A stretch of 11,135 nucleotides of DNA. Origin: Flammeovirgaceae bacterium UBA2786 (GTDB lineage Bacteria; Bacteroidota; Bacteroidia; Cytophagales; Cyclobacteriaceae). The DNA lies in contig DEIA01000037.1 of NCBI GenBank assembly GCA_002352225.1, forward strand, positions 1 through 11,135, written 5' to 3'. Positions 1 through 7,072 of the stretch are shown here, one piece after another. The notes under the pieces were generated by a model, which searched no databases, was not told the origin of the DNA, and saw only the letters and a program-made list of their open reading frames with translations. Position 1 is the first letter of the stretch, and every line of letters starts with the position of its first letter. Position numbers and translations under genes: made by a program.

Positions 1-360
1 CACAACGACAATTGGGATGCTGTGCTGCCCGAGTTTCAACACCTGCGCAAGCCCGATACCGATGCCATTGCCCGGTTAGCACTCGATAATTTTATTGAGA
101 TGCGCGACCTCGTAGCGGATGCTGATTTTTTACTGCGTAAGAAAATCGAAGGCAAATTGTACGAACTCTTCCCTGATAAATGGATTCCGCTCTACCCGAT
201 GGTTACATTCATGGATTCCATGCGCTACTCTGATGCGCTGCACACCGGCCTGAAGCAAAAACAAATTATGGATGAAGTAATGAAACAGCCCGGCATTGAA
301 AATAACTGGCAGGAACTGGATTTTGAAGCAATTGTGAATACGTTAATCCGAATGCTTTAA
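1..360 (+). CDS. kmo: Kynurenine 3-monooxygenase, C-terminal part (5' end outside window)
   Basis: This is the last 119 residues of an FAD-dependent aromatic hydroxylase that converts L-kynurenine to 3-hydroxykynurenine with NADPH and O2, in tryptophan degradation or de novo quinolinate/NAD synthesis. The reading frame is open from base 1 (HNDNWDAVLPEF...), so the gene starts upstream; the GTG at 22 is internal and not the start. Recognition rests on the family's characteristic C-terminal segment: LRKPDTDAIARLALDNFIEMRD, then LLRKKIEGKL, then the FPDKWIPLYPMVTFMDSMRYSDAL stretch, which is close to the same region of bacterial and eukaryotic KMO. Bacterial KMOs are about 450-470 residues, so roughly a quarter is visible and the FAD-binding GxGxxG motif cannot be checked. 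It ends at TAA, 94 bases before the aminopeptidase gene. Whether other kynurenine-pathway genes lie upstream cannot be seen. Confidence 0.9.
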   Translation, partial: HNDNWDAVLPEFQHLRKPDTDAIARLALDNFIEMRDLVADADFLLRKKIEGKLYELFPDKWIPLYPMVTFMDSMRYSDALHTGLKQKQIMDEVMKQPGIENNWQELDFEAIVNTLIRML

Positions 361-380
361 CCAAAGAATTTCACTTTAAT

Positions 381-394
381 CCACACCCCGGTGG
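381..394 (+). terminator. Weak hairpin after kmo
   Basis: A 4-bp CCAC/GTGG stem with a 6-base loop lies 20 bases after the kmo stop and is followed by the T-rich run tcattttactttt. The stem is short and the T tract is broken, so this is at best a weak terminator; read-through into the next gene is possible. Confidence 0.2.
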
Positions 395-403
395 TCATTT
401 TAC

Positions 404-437
404 TTTTAGGATTAGTCATCGCGACTGATTTAATTTG
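404..437 (+). promoter_or_regulatory. Candidate Bacteroidota promoter for the aminopeptidase gene
   Basis: TTAATTTG at 430-437 matches the Bacteroidota -7 element TAnnTTTG except at its second base, and a TTTT at 404-407 lies about 22 bases upstream as a poor -33 element. A start near 443 would give a leader of about 12 bases before the ATG at 455. An imperfect inverted repeat, TTAGTC (412-417) / GACTGA (423-428), lies between the two elements and could be an operator, but it is short and has one G-T pair. Confidence 0.3.
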
Positions 438-454
438 ATAAAGAATTCTCTTTT

Positions 455-1918
455 ATGAAACATCTTCTGCTTACCCTTTTCATCTCCGTTATTTCCTCAT
501 ACCTGTTGGCCCAAAGCCCTGATCTGCCAAACGATTTTCTGGGTAAAGCGTGGCACAAAGAACGCAGAGCCAACCTTCGCGCCAGCATGCCTGCCAATTC
601 GGTTGCTGTTTTTTTTGCCAACGCAGTGCGTAACCGCTCGAACGATGTGGATTATGTATATCACCAGGATCCCAACTTTTTTTACCTCACAGGCTACCGC
701 GAACCCGAAGCTGTTTTGTTAATTTTTAAAAACAAACAAACCGCAGCCAACGGCACTAGCTACGATGAAATTATTTTTGTTCAGGAGAGAAATGCGATGG
801 CCGAAATGTGGACGGGCCGCAGGCTTGGTGCCGAAGGTGTAAAGAATCTGCTGGGTTTAGATCAAGCCTTTAACGGCAGTCAGTTCAAAAAATACAATGT
901 TGATTTTTCAAAATTTACTGAAGTACTTTTTTATGATTTCTATAACGATGTACGCGATAACCCGCGCGATTCGGCCGACCTGTACAGTCTGATCGATCAA
1001 TTCAAGCAAAAGGTAAACTATCCTAAACAGGATAACAGTCTTATTGTTGCAAAAGAGCAACCAAAAAACAACTTAAATACAAGAGGCCTGAATCAGCTCA
1101 TGGCTAATTTACGGGGCATTAAAACTCAGGAAGAAATTGAGCTTATCCGCAAAGCCGTTATGATCTCGTGTGTTGGCCAGGTTGAGGTGATGAAAGCCAT
1201 TGAGCCAGGCATGAGCGAGCGCGAAATACAGGGTATTCATGAGTTTGTGTTTAAAAAATATCAGGCCGAAGATGTAGGCTATCCTTCTATTGTAGGCGGA
1301 GGGCACAACGGCTGCATTCTGCATTATATCGATAATTATAAACCCTCTCTTGACAATAAAGAATTAATTCTAATGGATCTTGGAGCTGAGTTTCACGGCT
1401 ATACGGCAGACATTACCCGCACCATTCCCGTAAACGGGAAATTTTCACCAGAACAAAAATTAATTTATGAATTGGTGCTTAACGCCCAGGAAGCCTCTAT
1501 GAAAGCCTGTAAACCCGGTGTTGATATGGCATTTCTTACCACAGTTTCGCGCGAGGTTGTGAATAAAGGGTTAGTTGAATTGGGTATTATTAAAACAGAA
1601 ACAGAAAAACATTTGTACTTCCCTCATGGTGTATCGCACCATATCGGGTTAGATGTGCACGACAAAGGTAATCGTATGCTGGAACCTAACATGGCAATTA
1701 CTATTGAACCGGGAATTTACATACCCAACAACAGCGCAACCGACCCGAAATGGTGGGGCATTGCTGTACGCATTGAAGACGATTATCTGGTAAACAAAGA
1801 AGGTTGTGAATTATTGTCGGGTTATGCACCCCGCACCGTGGCCGACATTGAAGCTATGATGAAGCAATCCAGCCCACTTCAAAAATTCAAACTTCCGGAT
1901 ATCAATCCAAAAAAATAA
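455..1918 (+). CDS. pepP: Secreted Xaa-Pro aminopeptidase (aminopeptidase P, M24B family)
   Basis: A dinuclear-metal (usually Mn2+) exopeptidase that removes an N-terminal residue preceding proline. The 487-residue protein begins with a signal peptide (residues 1-19, MKHLLLTLFISVISSYLLA, cleavage before QSPDL), so it probably works in the periplasm or outside the cell. An AMP_N domain occupies about residues 28-190 and the pita-bread M24 domain about 220-465. All five metal ligands expected from E. coli PepP are present: D308 (LMDLGAE), D319 (TADITRT), H395 (HGVSHHIGLDVHD), E418 (ITIEPG) and E441 (VRIEDD). The accessory histidines H290 (GCILHY), H391 and H402 are also kept, so it should be active. 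The spacing of the last two ligands is the same as in PepP. The ATG at 455 places the signal peptide correctly. The role is inferred to be peptide turnover or nutrient use. The stop is one base from the convergent transglycosylase gene. Confidence 0.93.
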   Translation: MKHLLLTLFISVISSYLLAQSPDLPNDFLGKAWHKERRANLRASMPANSVAVFFANAVRNRSNDVDYVYHQDPNFFYLTGYREPEAVLLIFKNKQTAANGTSYDEIIFVQERNAMAEMWTGRRLGAEGVKNLLGLDQAFNGSQFKKYNVDFSKFTEVLFYDFYNDVRDNPRDSADLYSLIDQFKQKVNYPKQDNSLIVAKEQPKNNLNTRGLNQLMANLRGIKTQEEIELIRKAVMISCVGQVEVMKAIEPGMSEREIQGIHEFVFKKYQAEDVGYPSIVGGGHNGCILHYIDNYKPSLDNKELILMDLGAEFHGYTADITRTIPVNGKFSPEQKLIYELVLNAQEASMKACKPGVDMAFLTTVSREVVNKGLVELGIIKTETEKHLYFPHGVSHHIGLDVHDKGNRMLEPNMAITIEPGIYIPNNSATDPKWWGIAVRIEDDYLVNKEGCELLSGYAPRTVADIEAMMKQSSPLQKFKLPDINPKK

Positions 1919-1919
1919 A

Positions 1920-3347
1920 TCAGGCAACAATCCGAAGTTTATACTCATCGTATCGTTGTAATACTTCTTTTACATACCGAACGGGGCCATCGCACCGGCA
2001 ATAGCCAACCACGGCCACTGGGTCTCGAAAGTATTTAGGATCGCGCTTTTGTAAAAGATAGTATTCTACATTACCATCCCACAGGGTAGGGTCTTTCCCA
2101 TACTTACGGGTTAATTTTTGTGCGTCAATTACGTGCGATAGCCCAACGTTATATGACGCCAACACAAACTTCATGCGCTCTTCCGGATCAGAAACAGTTT
2201 TAGCCCAATGTTTATCCAGAAATTTCAGAAAGCGAATACCTACATTAATGTTTTGCGAAGGATCCCATAGGTTACTGGCTCCAAAGTACTCTCCGGTTGC
2301 AGGCATAATCTGCATAAGCCCCACAGCCCCGGCCCAGGATTTTACGCGTGGGTTAAAATTCGATTCCTGATACACAACCGATGCTACCAATCGCCAATCC
2401 CAACCAATTTGTTCCGCACCGCGTTTTAATTGTTCATCGTACGGAGAAAGGTGGCCACCAGCCAATGATGAATAGTCATCTTTTATGCGAGCTAATGCCA
2501 GTCTATTACTTTTAAAATATTTGCTATAGATAACCCGAAACACACCCGACTTCTTTGTTTTGGCTAGCCACGCATTAATCTCGGTTTGAAGCTGAGGAGA
2601 GTTTGTTCGCACAGCCCATGCAATTTGTTGAGGTTCGCTTAAAACAGTTTTGATGTCGAGGTTTGAATAATACAAGGTATTGGTATTGGCAATCACCTCA
2701 TCCGTTACCGTGAATTTAATTTCTCCGGTAGCTACTTTTTGTATAAGCGATTCGGTCTCTGCAGTAGCGCTATCTTCTTTAATCAGAATTGGTTTTTGCA
2801 ATTGTGTATTCAACTCCCGTAGTCTATCAAGAAAAGCAGAACCTTTCATTACGTACACTTCTTGTCCGCCTAGCTGTTCGGGTTGCCTAATCAATTTTTT
2901 TTCGAGCATTTCCGGTGCCTGCATGCGCCAGTTGGCCGGTTTCTTTTGTACCAATACCTGGTGCGTATCAAAGTGTGGGTTTGTAAAGGTTACGTATTGC
3001 TTTCGCTCAGCTGTAATTGTTAGCGGAAATGCCAACACATCGCCTTCGCCTTTGTTCAGCAGATCAATGGCCTGCTCTATTCCGGTAACCAGCCGGATTT
3101 TCAGATCAACCTTTAAAGATTTTGCCATATCCCTTAGTAACTCATACTCATACCCCATCGGTTGACCTTTGTAAATGAAGTAGCTGATGGAATTGTTATC
3201 GAGCAGAGCTACTAATGAGCCGCGCTCGCGAATAGCCTCAAGATCAAAATTTACCTGAGGTTCGGTGGTAAAACTCCGGTTGTGGCCGGAGGGTGTACAG
3301 GCGTACAGCAGAAATAGAAGAAAAAACAAAGATTGCCGCCTGAACAT
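1920..3347 (-). CDS. mltF: MltF-like membrane-bound lytic murein transglycosylase (lipoprotein)
   Basis: A peptidoglycan lyase that cleaves the MurNAc-GlcNAc bond to leave a 1,6-anhydro end. The frame is open up to 3428, but the ATG at 3347 is the likely start: it gives a clean lipoprotein signal, MFRRQSLFFLLFLLYAC, with lipobox L14-Y15-A16-C17, while the longer version would run through a terminator at 3380-3405. From 3347 the protein is 475 residues (E. coli MltF is 518). Domains in order: a bacterial extracellular solute-binding (SBP_bac_3-like) module at about 35-275, then an SLT domain at about 305-460. Catalytic Glu is E328 in VVYQESNFNP, followed by AGAVGLMQIMPATG, NINVGIRFL and LASYNVG. 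No acidic residues follow C17, so surface export by a lipoprotein export signal is unlikely and a periplasm-facing location is inferred. The terminal GY-x-RG-x-E-like motif reads GYCRCDG (C450, C452). Confidence 0.9.
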   Translation of the reverse strand: MFRRQSLFFLLFLLYACTPSGHNRSFTTEPQVNFDLEAIRERGSLVALLDNNSISYFIYKGQPMGYEYELLRDMAKSLKVDLKIRLVTGIEQAIDLLNKGEGDVLAFPLTITAERKQYVTFTNPHFDTHQVLVQKKPANWRMQAPEMLEKKLIRQPEQLGGQEVYVMKGSAFLDRLRELNTQLQKPILIKEDSATAETESLIQKVATGEIKFTVTDEVIANTNTLYYSNLDIKTVLSEPQQIAWAVRTNSPQLQTEINAWLAKTKKSGVFRVIYSKYFKSNRLALARIKDDYSSLAGGHLSPYDEQLKRGAEQIGWDWRLVASVVYQESNFNPRVKSWAGAVGLMQIMPATGEYFGASNLWDPSQNINVGIRFLKFLDKHWAKTVSDPEERMKFVLASYNVGLSHVIDAQKLTRKYGKDPTLWDGNVEYYLLQKRDPKYFRDPVAVVGYCRCDGPVRYVKEVLQRYDEYKLRIVA

Positions 3348-3379
3348 AGTTAGGGAATATACAGCTAACCGGTAAATAA

Positions 3380-3405
3380 AAAAAGGCCCCAAATGAGGCC
3401 TTTTT
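3380..3405 (-). terminator. Strong intrinsic terminator after the TonB receptor gene
   Basis: A perfect 9-bp inverted repeat, AAAAAGGCC / GGCCTTTTT, with an 8-base loop. Read on the minus strand, the stem ends in a run of seven T (3384 down to 3378), about 20 bases after the receptor stop codon. It separates the receptor gene from the mltF-like gene, so the two are probably separate transcription units despite sharing a strand. The + strand also shows a T run after the stem (TTTTT, 3401-3405), so it could act in both directions. Confidence 0.8.
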
Positions 3406-3424
3406 AAACTTAGTAAACCAACTA

Positions 3425-6400
3425 TCAATTAAAAATATACCGCAAACCAAATTGCATGTAGTAGGTAGACGAAATACTGTTATTATCTCTGAAGGTAGTT
3501 GATACCGGTTGGCTACCATTTGATTGCAGCCTGAATGTTGGTGCTACTGCACCGCCTGTAGTAACAGCCCCACCAGTAGAGGTTATGTTAGTAGGTACCA
3601 ATATACCAGGCGCATTAACCGATTTGTAAATACCCCACTTCGAATTCAACAGGTTTCCGAAGTTGAATATATCAATCGTAAACTGCAGGGTGTTTTTTCT
3701 TCCGGCAATATCTGTAAATAAGTCTTGTGTAAAGCGCAGGTCAATCTGGTTTCTCCAGGGCATCTTAGCACCATTACGCTCAGCATACTCTCCTTTATGT
3801 TTGCTCAGATAATCGTCTTGTTCAATATATTGAAAGAACAAATCGCTTTGTTGAGCAGCAGTTACCACGTTAGGATTAGCGCCTGTACCATAATTAAAAT
3901 CGGTAAATGTAATTTCAGATGCGTCTCTTGGTATGTAGATCAAATCGTTTACCTGACCATCGCGGTTAAAATCTGAACTGTAAGTATAGGAGAATCTTCC
4001 TGCTACAGAGCCTTCAAAGAAAATGGAGATTTGTGATGCCAGTTTTTTCAGATATTCTTTGCGATATGAAATTGAAGCCACCACGCGTGAAGGCACTATA
4101 TAGTTTGCAGAGCTCAATTGTGGATTATTGGGATTTCCAGTTATCTGGGTATTCTGCCAGGTGTTGATCAACTGATCTCCACCACCATCATAAAGCACTT
4201 TCGCATCACTTTTTGTATATGCGATAAACGCTGAAAGTCCTTTATCAAATTGCTTTTCCAATTTAGCCGTAACTGACCAATAGTGCCCTTTGTTACCATT
4301 TGTTAGCATAATAGGATTCCATGCACTACCGCTTACAGTGCTTGCCTGACCACCACTTAGTTTATAAATAAACTTGTTATTGTTGCTGGTTGGGAAAAAC
4401 GGACGGTTATCAGGATACCCAGCTACATTCAAAGCAGTAGGGTCTTGTATATTGTGATTAACACCCAGCGCAGTATTGATGTCTTTAGTATAAATACCTT
4501 CTAAACTACCCACTAAACCAAATGGCAATTTCTTATCAACCCCAAGGCTGGTTTTCCATGCCTGTGGAAATTTGAAATCAGGATCAATGGCACTAAACGT
4601 TGACGGGATGGATGTGCCTGCTGCCGGGGGGGTTGCCGGACGATAAGGTTCAACACGGAAGGGCCCCGGGGTGTTGCCTTGGCCTGTAAAGGTTTCTGTG
4701 AATTGAAGTAATCCGGCATCACCAGATTGCGCTACTAACCATACGGTTGGTACACGACCGGTGAAAATACCTGTTCCTCCCCGAACCTGTAATGAACGAT
4801 CTCCCTTCACATCCCAGTTAAAGCCAACACGTGGCGATACCATTAAACGGGCATCCGGTAACTGACCTGAATCCATCTTTTTACCATTTGCAAAAGTGAG
4901 AGGTTCAACCAACGGGTGTGTTTTAATACCATCTACTGAAGGGAAAGCAGCCATATCAAAACGAATACCAGCTGTTACCTTCAACCGTTCATTAATAGAC
5001 ATTTCGTCCTGTCCATACACTGAATACTGATTATATCCAATGTTTGGAAATGCTTGTTGAAAACCAGGTGAAAGTGAGTAGGTGATGGCGTAGTTGATCG
5101 GGTTAGCTCCACCGATAAAATCATCCCAATCTGCAAACACATAGTATCCTGTTCCAAACCGTTGAAAGCCGTTTTTGGTTTTTTGAAAATCTGCCTGAAT
5201 ACCAGCCGTTATATTATGGATACCTTTTGTAAAGGTAGCATAGTCAACAAGCGAATAAGTGGTAACATCGCGCAAGTTGCCGAACGAAAACACTTCGTAA
5301 CCAAAAGATGTTAAGGTACGGTTGTTTGCAGGGTCTCCATCCAGAATATCTACAAATGGGAATTGACTGCTATTTGTACTGCGTGGGTCATTTTGGTGTG
5401 TATACGTAAACCGAAGAGTATTAGCAACCTTGCCAAACAGCGAGTTAGCTTCTGCCGCTAATGAATAAAAATTTGCTTCCTGAAAATAACCTGCATTTTT
5501 AAAGAAAAGTGCATTATTGCTTTGGCGATTGAATCCACTGGCTGCATTAAATCCAGAACCTGATGTAGACGTACTAGGAAATGATGGCGACTTGCTCTCT
5601 ACCTGGCTGTAGCGCACATTAATGCGGTGATTGTTGTTAATGTTCCAGTCTACACGGGCAACAAAACGTGTATTACCACTTTCGTTGTCATATCCCTGAT
5701 AAGGGCCTGTTTCATAACCATAGTTAGTTCTCAGGTAATCGCTTACATCATCCAAAAAGGTAGCTTCCGGGCGACTTACCTGGGGATTAACTGCCGGGTT
5801 AAAGGGTTTTCCAGGGGTTGATGCTACTTGTAACTGACCCGGACGAGTCTCAGATGTTTTTTCGTAGTTAACAAAGAAGAACAATTTGTTTTTCAAAATC
5901 GGGCCACCCAGACGAATACCGTATGTTTTAATATCAAGTGGCGCACGGGTTAATTCCGGATTGTCGCCAACTTTATTTCCCTGCTGATTTTGATTTCTGA
6001 AAAAGGTATAGGCCGATCCGGAAAAATTGTTTGTACCTGAGCGGGTAACGGCATTGATAGAACTACCAATGAAGTTTGCCTGGCGAACATCGTATGGCGT
6101 AATGTTTACAGAAATTTCTTCAAGGGCATCCAGTGAAATAGGCGATCCGTTTGCCGGCAGGTTTCCTCCAATACCAAAGGTGTTGTTAAAATCTGAACCA
6201 TCAACCGTTATATAATTCTGGCGATAGTTACCACCACCAATAGCACCCGTACTGTTTGAGGAAGCCTGCGGTGTCATTCTTATCATATCATTCATGCTAC
6301 GCGATATGGAAGGCATGGTCATAATCTGACGCGAACCAATATTGGTAAGCGTTCCATTACGACTGCTGTTCATAATCACATCTTCTGTAGCAAGCACTAC

Positions 6401-6751
6401 AATCTCCTGCAGTTGTGTCCCCTCTTCCTTCATCAAATGATTAAGAACATAAGGCTCGCCTAACTTCAGATAAATGTCTCCGTAAGACTGAGTCTGGTAA
6501 CCTACAAAACTGATTGTAACCTTGTAAGGACCACCAACGCGCATGTTTTGAATGGTAAACTTTCCATCCAGACTAGAAACTGTGCCATATGTTGTTCCCG
6601 ATGGCTCATGTACCGCCACCACGTTGGCACCTGGAATACCAGTACCCGCATCATCCTTTGCTGTACCGGTTAATGTAGCTGTTGTAACCTGCGCATTCAT
6701 CGTTAGATTTAACCCGAGCGCAAAGGTTATTAGCAGTAAAATTTTCCTCAT
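3425..6751 (-). CDS. Oar-like TonB-dependent outer-membrane receptor with carboxypeptidase-regulatory-like domain
   Basis: A 22-stranded outer-membrane gate powered by TonB-ExbBD. The 1108-residue protein has a signal peptide (1-20, cleavage after MNA). A carboxypeptidase-D regulatory-like domain follows at about 24-108 (TLTGTAKDDAGTGIPGANV, DGKFTIQNMRVG, VSFVGY-type turn). Then come the segment LQEIVVLA (114-121), typical of the start of the plug in this group, and the plug to about 235 (ITVDGSDFNN at 181, EEISVN at 211). The barrel begins near INAVTRSGTNNFSGSAY (232-248) and ends with strand QFGLRYIFN. The pattern fits the Oar group (named from Myxococcus) more than SusC: the CTD is directly followed by plug and an Oar-like SDFNRDGQVNDLIYIPRD segment near the C terminus, and no SusD-like lipoprotein gene lies next to it. 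The substrate is unknown; Oar of Myxococcus has been linked to protein/protease export, but that cannot be transferred here. ATG at 6751 is supported by the signal peptide. Confidence 0.93.
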   Translation of the reverse strand: MRKILLLITFALGLNLTMNAQVTTATLTGTAKDDAGTGIPGANVVAVHEPSGTTYGTVSSLDGKFTIQNMRVGGPYKVTISFVGYQTQSYGDIYLKLGEPYVLNHLMKEEGTQLQEIVVLATEDVIMNSSRNGTLTNIGSRQIMTMPSISRSMNDMIRMTPQASSNSTGAIGGGNYRQNYITVDGSDFNNTFGIGGNLPANGSPISLDALEEISVNITPYDVRQANFIGSSINAVTRSGTNNFSGSAYTFFRNQNQQGNKVGDNPELTRAPLDIKTYGIRLGGPILKNKLFFFVNYEKTSETRPGQLQVASTPGKPFNPAVNPQVSRPEATFLDDVSDYLRTNYGYETGPYQGYDNESGNTRFVARVDWNINNNHRINVRYSQVESKSPSFPSTSTSGSGFNAASGFNRQSNNALFFKNAGYFQEANFYSLAAEANSLFGKVANTLRFTYTHQNDPRSTNSSQFPFVDILDGDPANNRTLTSFGYEVFSFGNLRDVTTYSLVDYATFTKGIHNITAGIQADFQKTKNGFQRFGTGYYVFADWDDFIGGANPINYAITYSLSPGFQQAFPNIGYNQYSVYGQDEMSINERLKVTAGIRFDMAAFPSVDGIKTHPLVEPLTFANGKKMDSGQLPDARLMVSPRVGFNWDVKGDRSLQVRGGTGIFTGRVPTVWLVAQSGDAGLLQFTETFTGQGNTPGPFRVEPYRPATPPAAGTSIPSTFSAIDPDFKFPQAWKTSLGVDKKLPFGLVGSLEGIYTKDINTALGVNHNIQDPTALNVAGYPDNRPFFPTSNNNKFIYKLSGGQASTVSGSAWNPIMLTNGNKGHYWSVTAKLEKQFDKGLSAFIAYTKSDAKVLYDGGGDQLINTWQNTQITGNPNNPQLSSANYIVPSRVVASISYRKEYLKKLASQISIFFEGSVAGRFSYTYSSDFNRDGQVNDLIYIPRDASEITFTDFNYGTGANPNVVTAAQQSDLFFQYIEQDDYLSKHKGEYAERNGAKMPWRNQIDLRFTQDLFTDIAGRKNTLQFTIDIFNFGNLLNSKWGIYKSVNAPGILVPTNITSTGGAVTTGGAVAPTFRLQSNGSQPVSTTFRDNNSISSTYYMQFGLRYIFN

Positions 6752-6785
6752 AAAATAGGGTTTAAGTGATTGGATTTTCAGGCAG

Positions 6786-6811
6786 CAAAAATATCCCTTT
6801 TAGCCCTCAAA
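6786..6811 (-). promoter_or_regulatory. Candidate promoter of the TonB receptor gene
   Basis: On the minus strand, TATTTTTG (6793 down to 6786) fits the Bacteroidota -7 element TAnnTTTG exactly. A TTTG (6811 down to 6808) lies upstream with a spacer of 14 bases, shorter than the usual ~19, though the run of T continuing to 6815 could supply a better-spaced -33. A start near 6780 would give a leader of about 29 bases before the ATG at 6751. Confidence 0.45.
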
Positions 6812-7057
6812 AAAAGAGACCTTCGTTTTAAATCTTCCACACATTTTATTAACAATTTCATAAACAACTAAGCCCTTGTACTTTATGCCCTGTGCTTTGA
6901 GTTAAAAAACAATTACCTGGCTTAAATGGATTAGTCTTAAAGCCCACTTTTTTATCTCAAAAAACAGGTTCAACACCTTAAAAATCACCAAAATAAGATT
7001 GGTCGGGGGCTGGTTCTTTGCATTTTATAGCCCGGTTATATCCAAAAATTAATGCTG

Positions 7058-7065
7058 TAGCTTTG
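7058..7065 (+). promoter_or_regulatory. Candidate -7 element of the Omp85-like gene
   Basis: TAGCTTTG matches TAnnTTTG exactly and ends only seven bases before the ATG at 7073. Transcription normally begins a few bases after this element, so the mRNA would have almost no leader. No TTTG lies at the proper distance upstream; the nearest, at 7017-7020, is 37 bases away, so the -33 side is weak. Confidence 0.4.
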
Positions 7066-7072
7066 CCTGGCT

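Larger units (their letters stand above)
6752..7072. other. AT-rich divergent intergenic region
   Basis: A 321-base stretch between the minus-strand receptor gene and the plus-strand Omp85-like gene. I see no open frame of note, no tRNA-like fold, no repeat array and no clear riboswitch. It should hold the promoters of both genes; the candidates are listed separately, at 6786-6811 (-) and 7058-7065 (+). The remaining ~250 bases carry A/T runs but nothing I can assign. Confidence 0.6.

Noticed and set aside
2680..3165. 161-codon plus-strand frame inside the mltF-like gene
   Set aside because: It is fully antisense to a well-supported gene, has a low-complexity Ser/Cys-rich translation and no recognisable domain; it is a shadow frame.
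3425..3428. Four-base overlap between the TonB receptor stop and the longest mltF-like frame, suggesting translational coupling
   Set aside because: The lipoprotein start at 3347 and the terminator at 3380-3405 argue that the overlap is not real.
3244..3519. 91-codon minus-strand frame spanning the receptor/mltF junction
   Set aside because: It overlaps both real genes in another frame and reads through the terminator; no supporting motif.
6752..7072. Possible riboswitch or small RNA in the long divergent intergenic region
   Set aside because: I found no strong stem set, no terminator-like hairpin and no known aptamer motif; only A/T runs and promoter-like elements.
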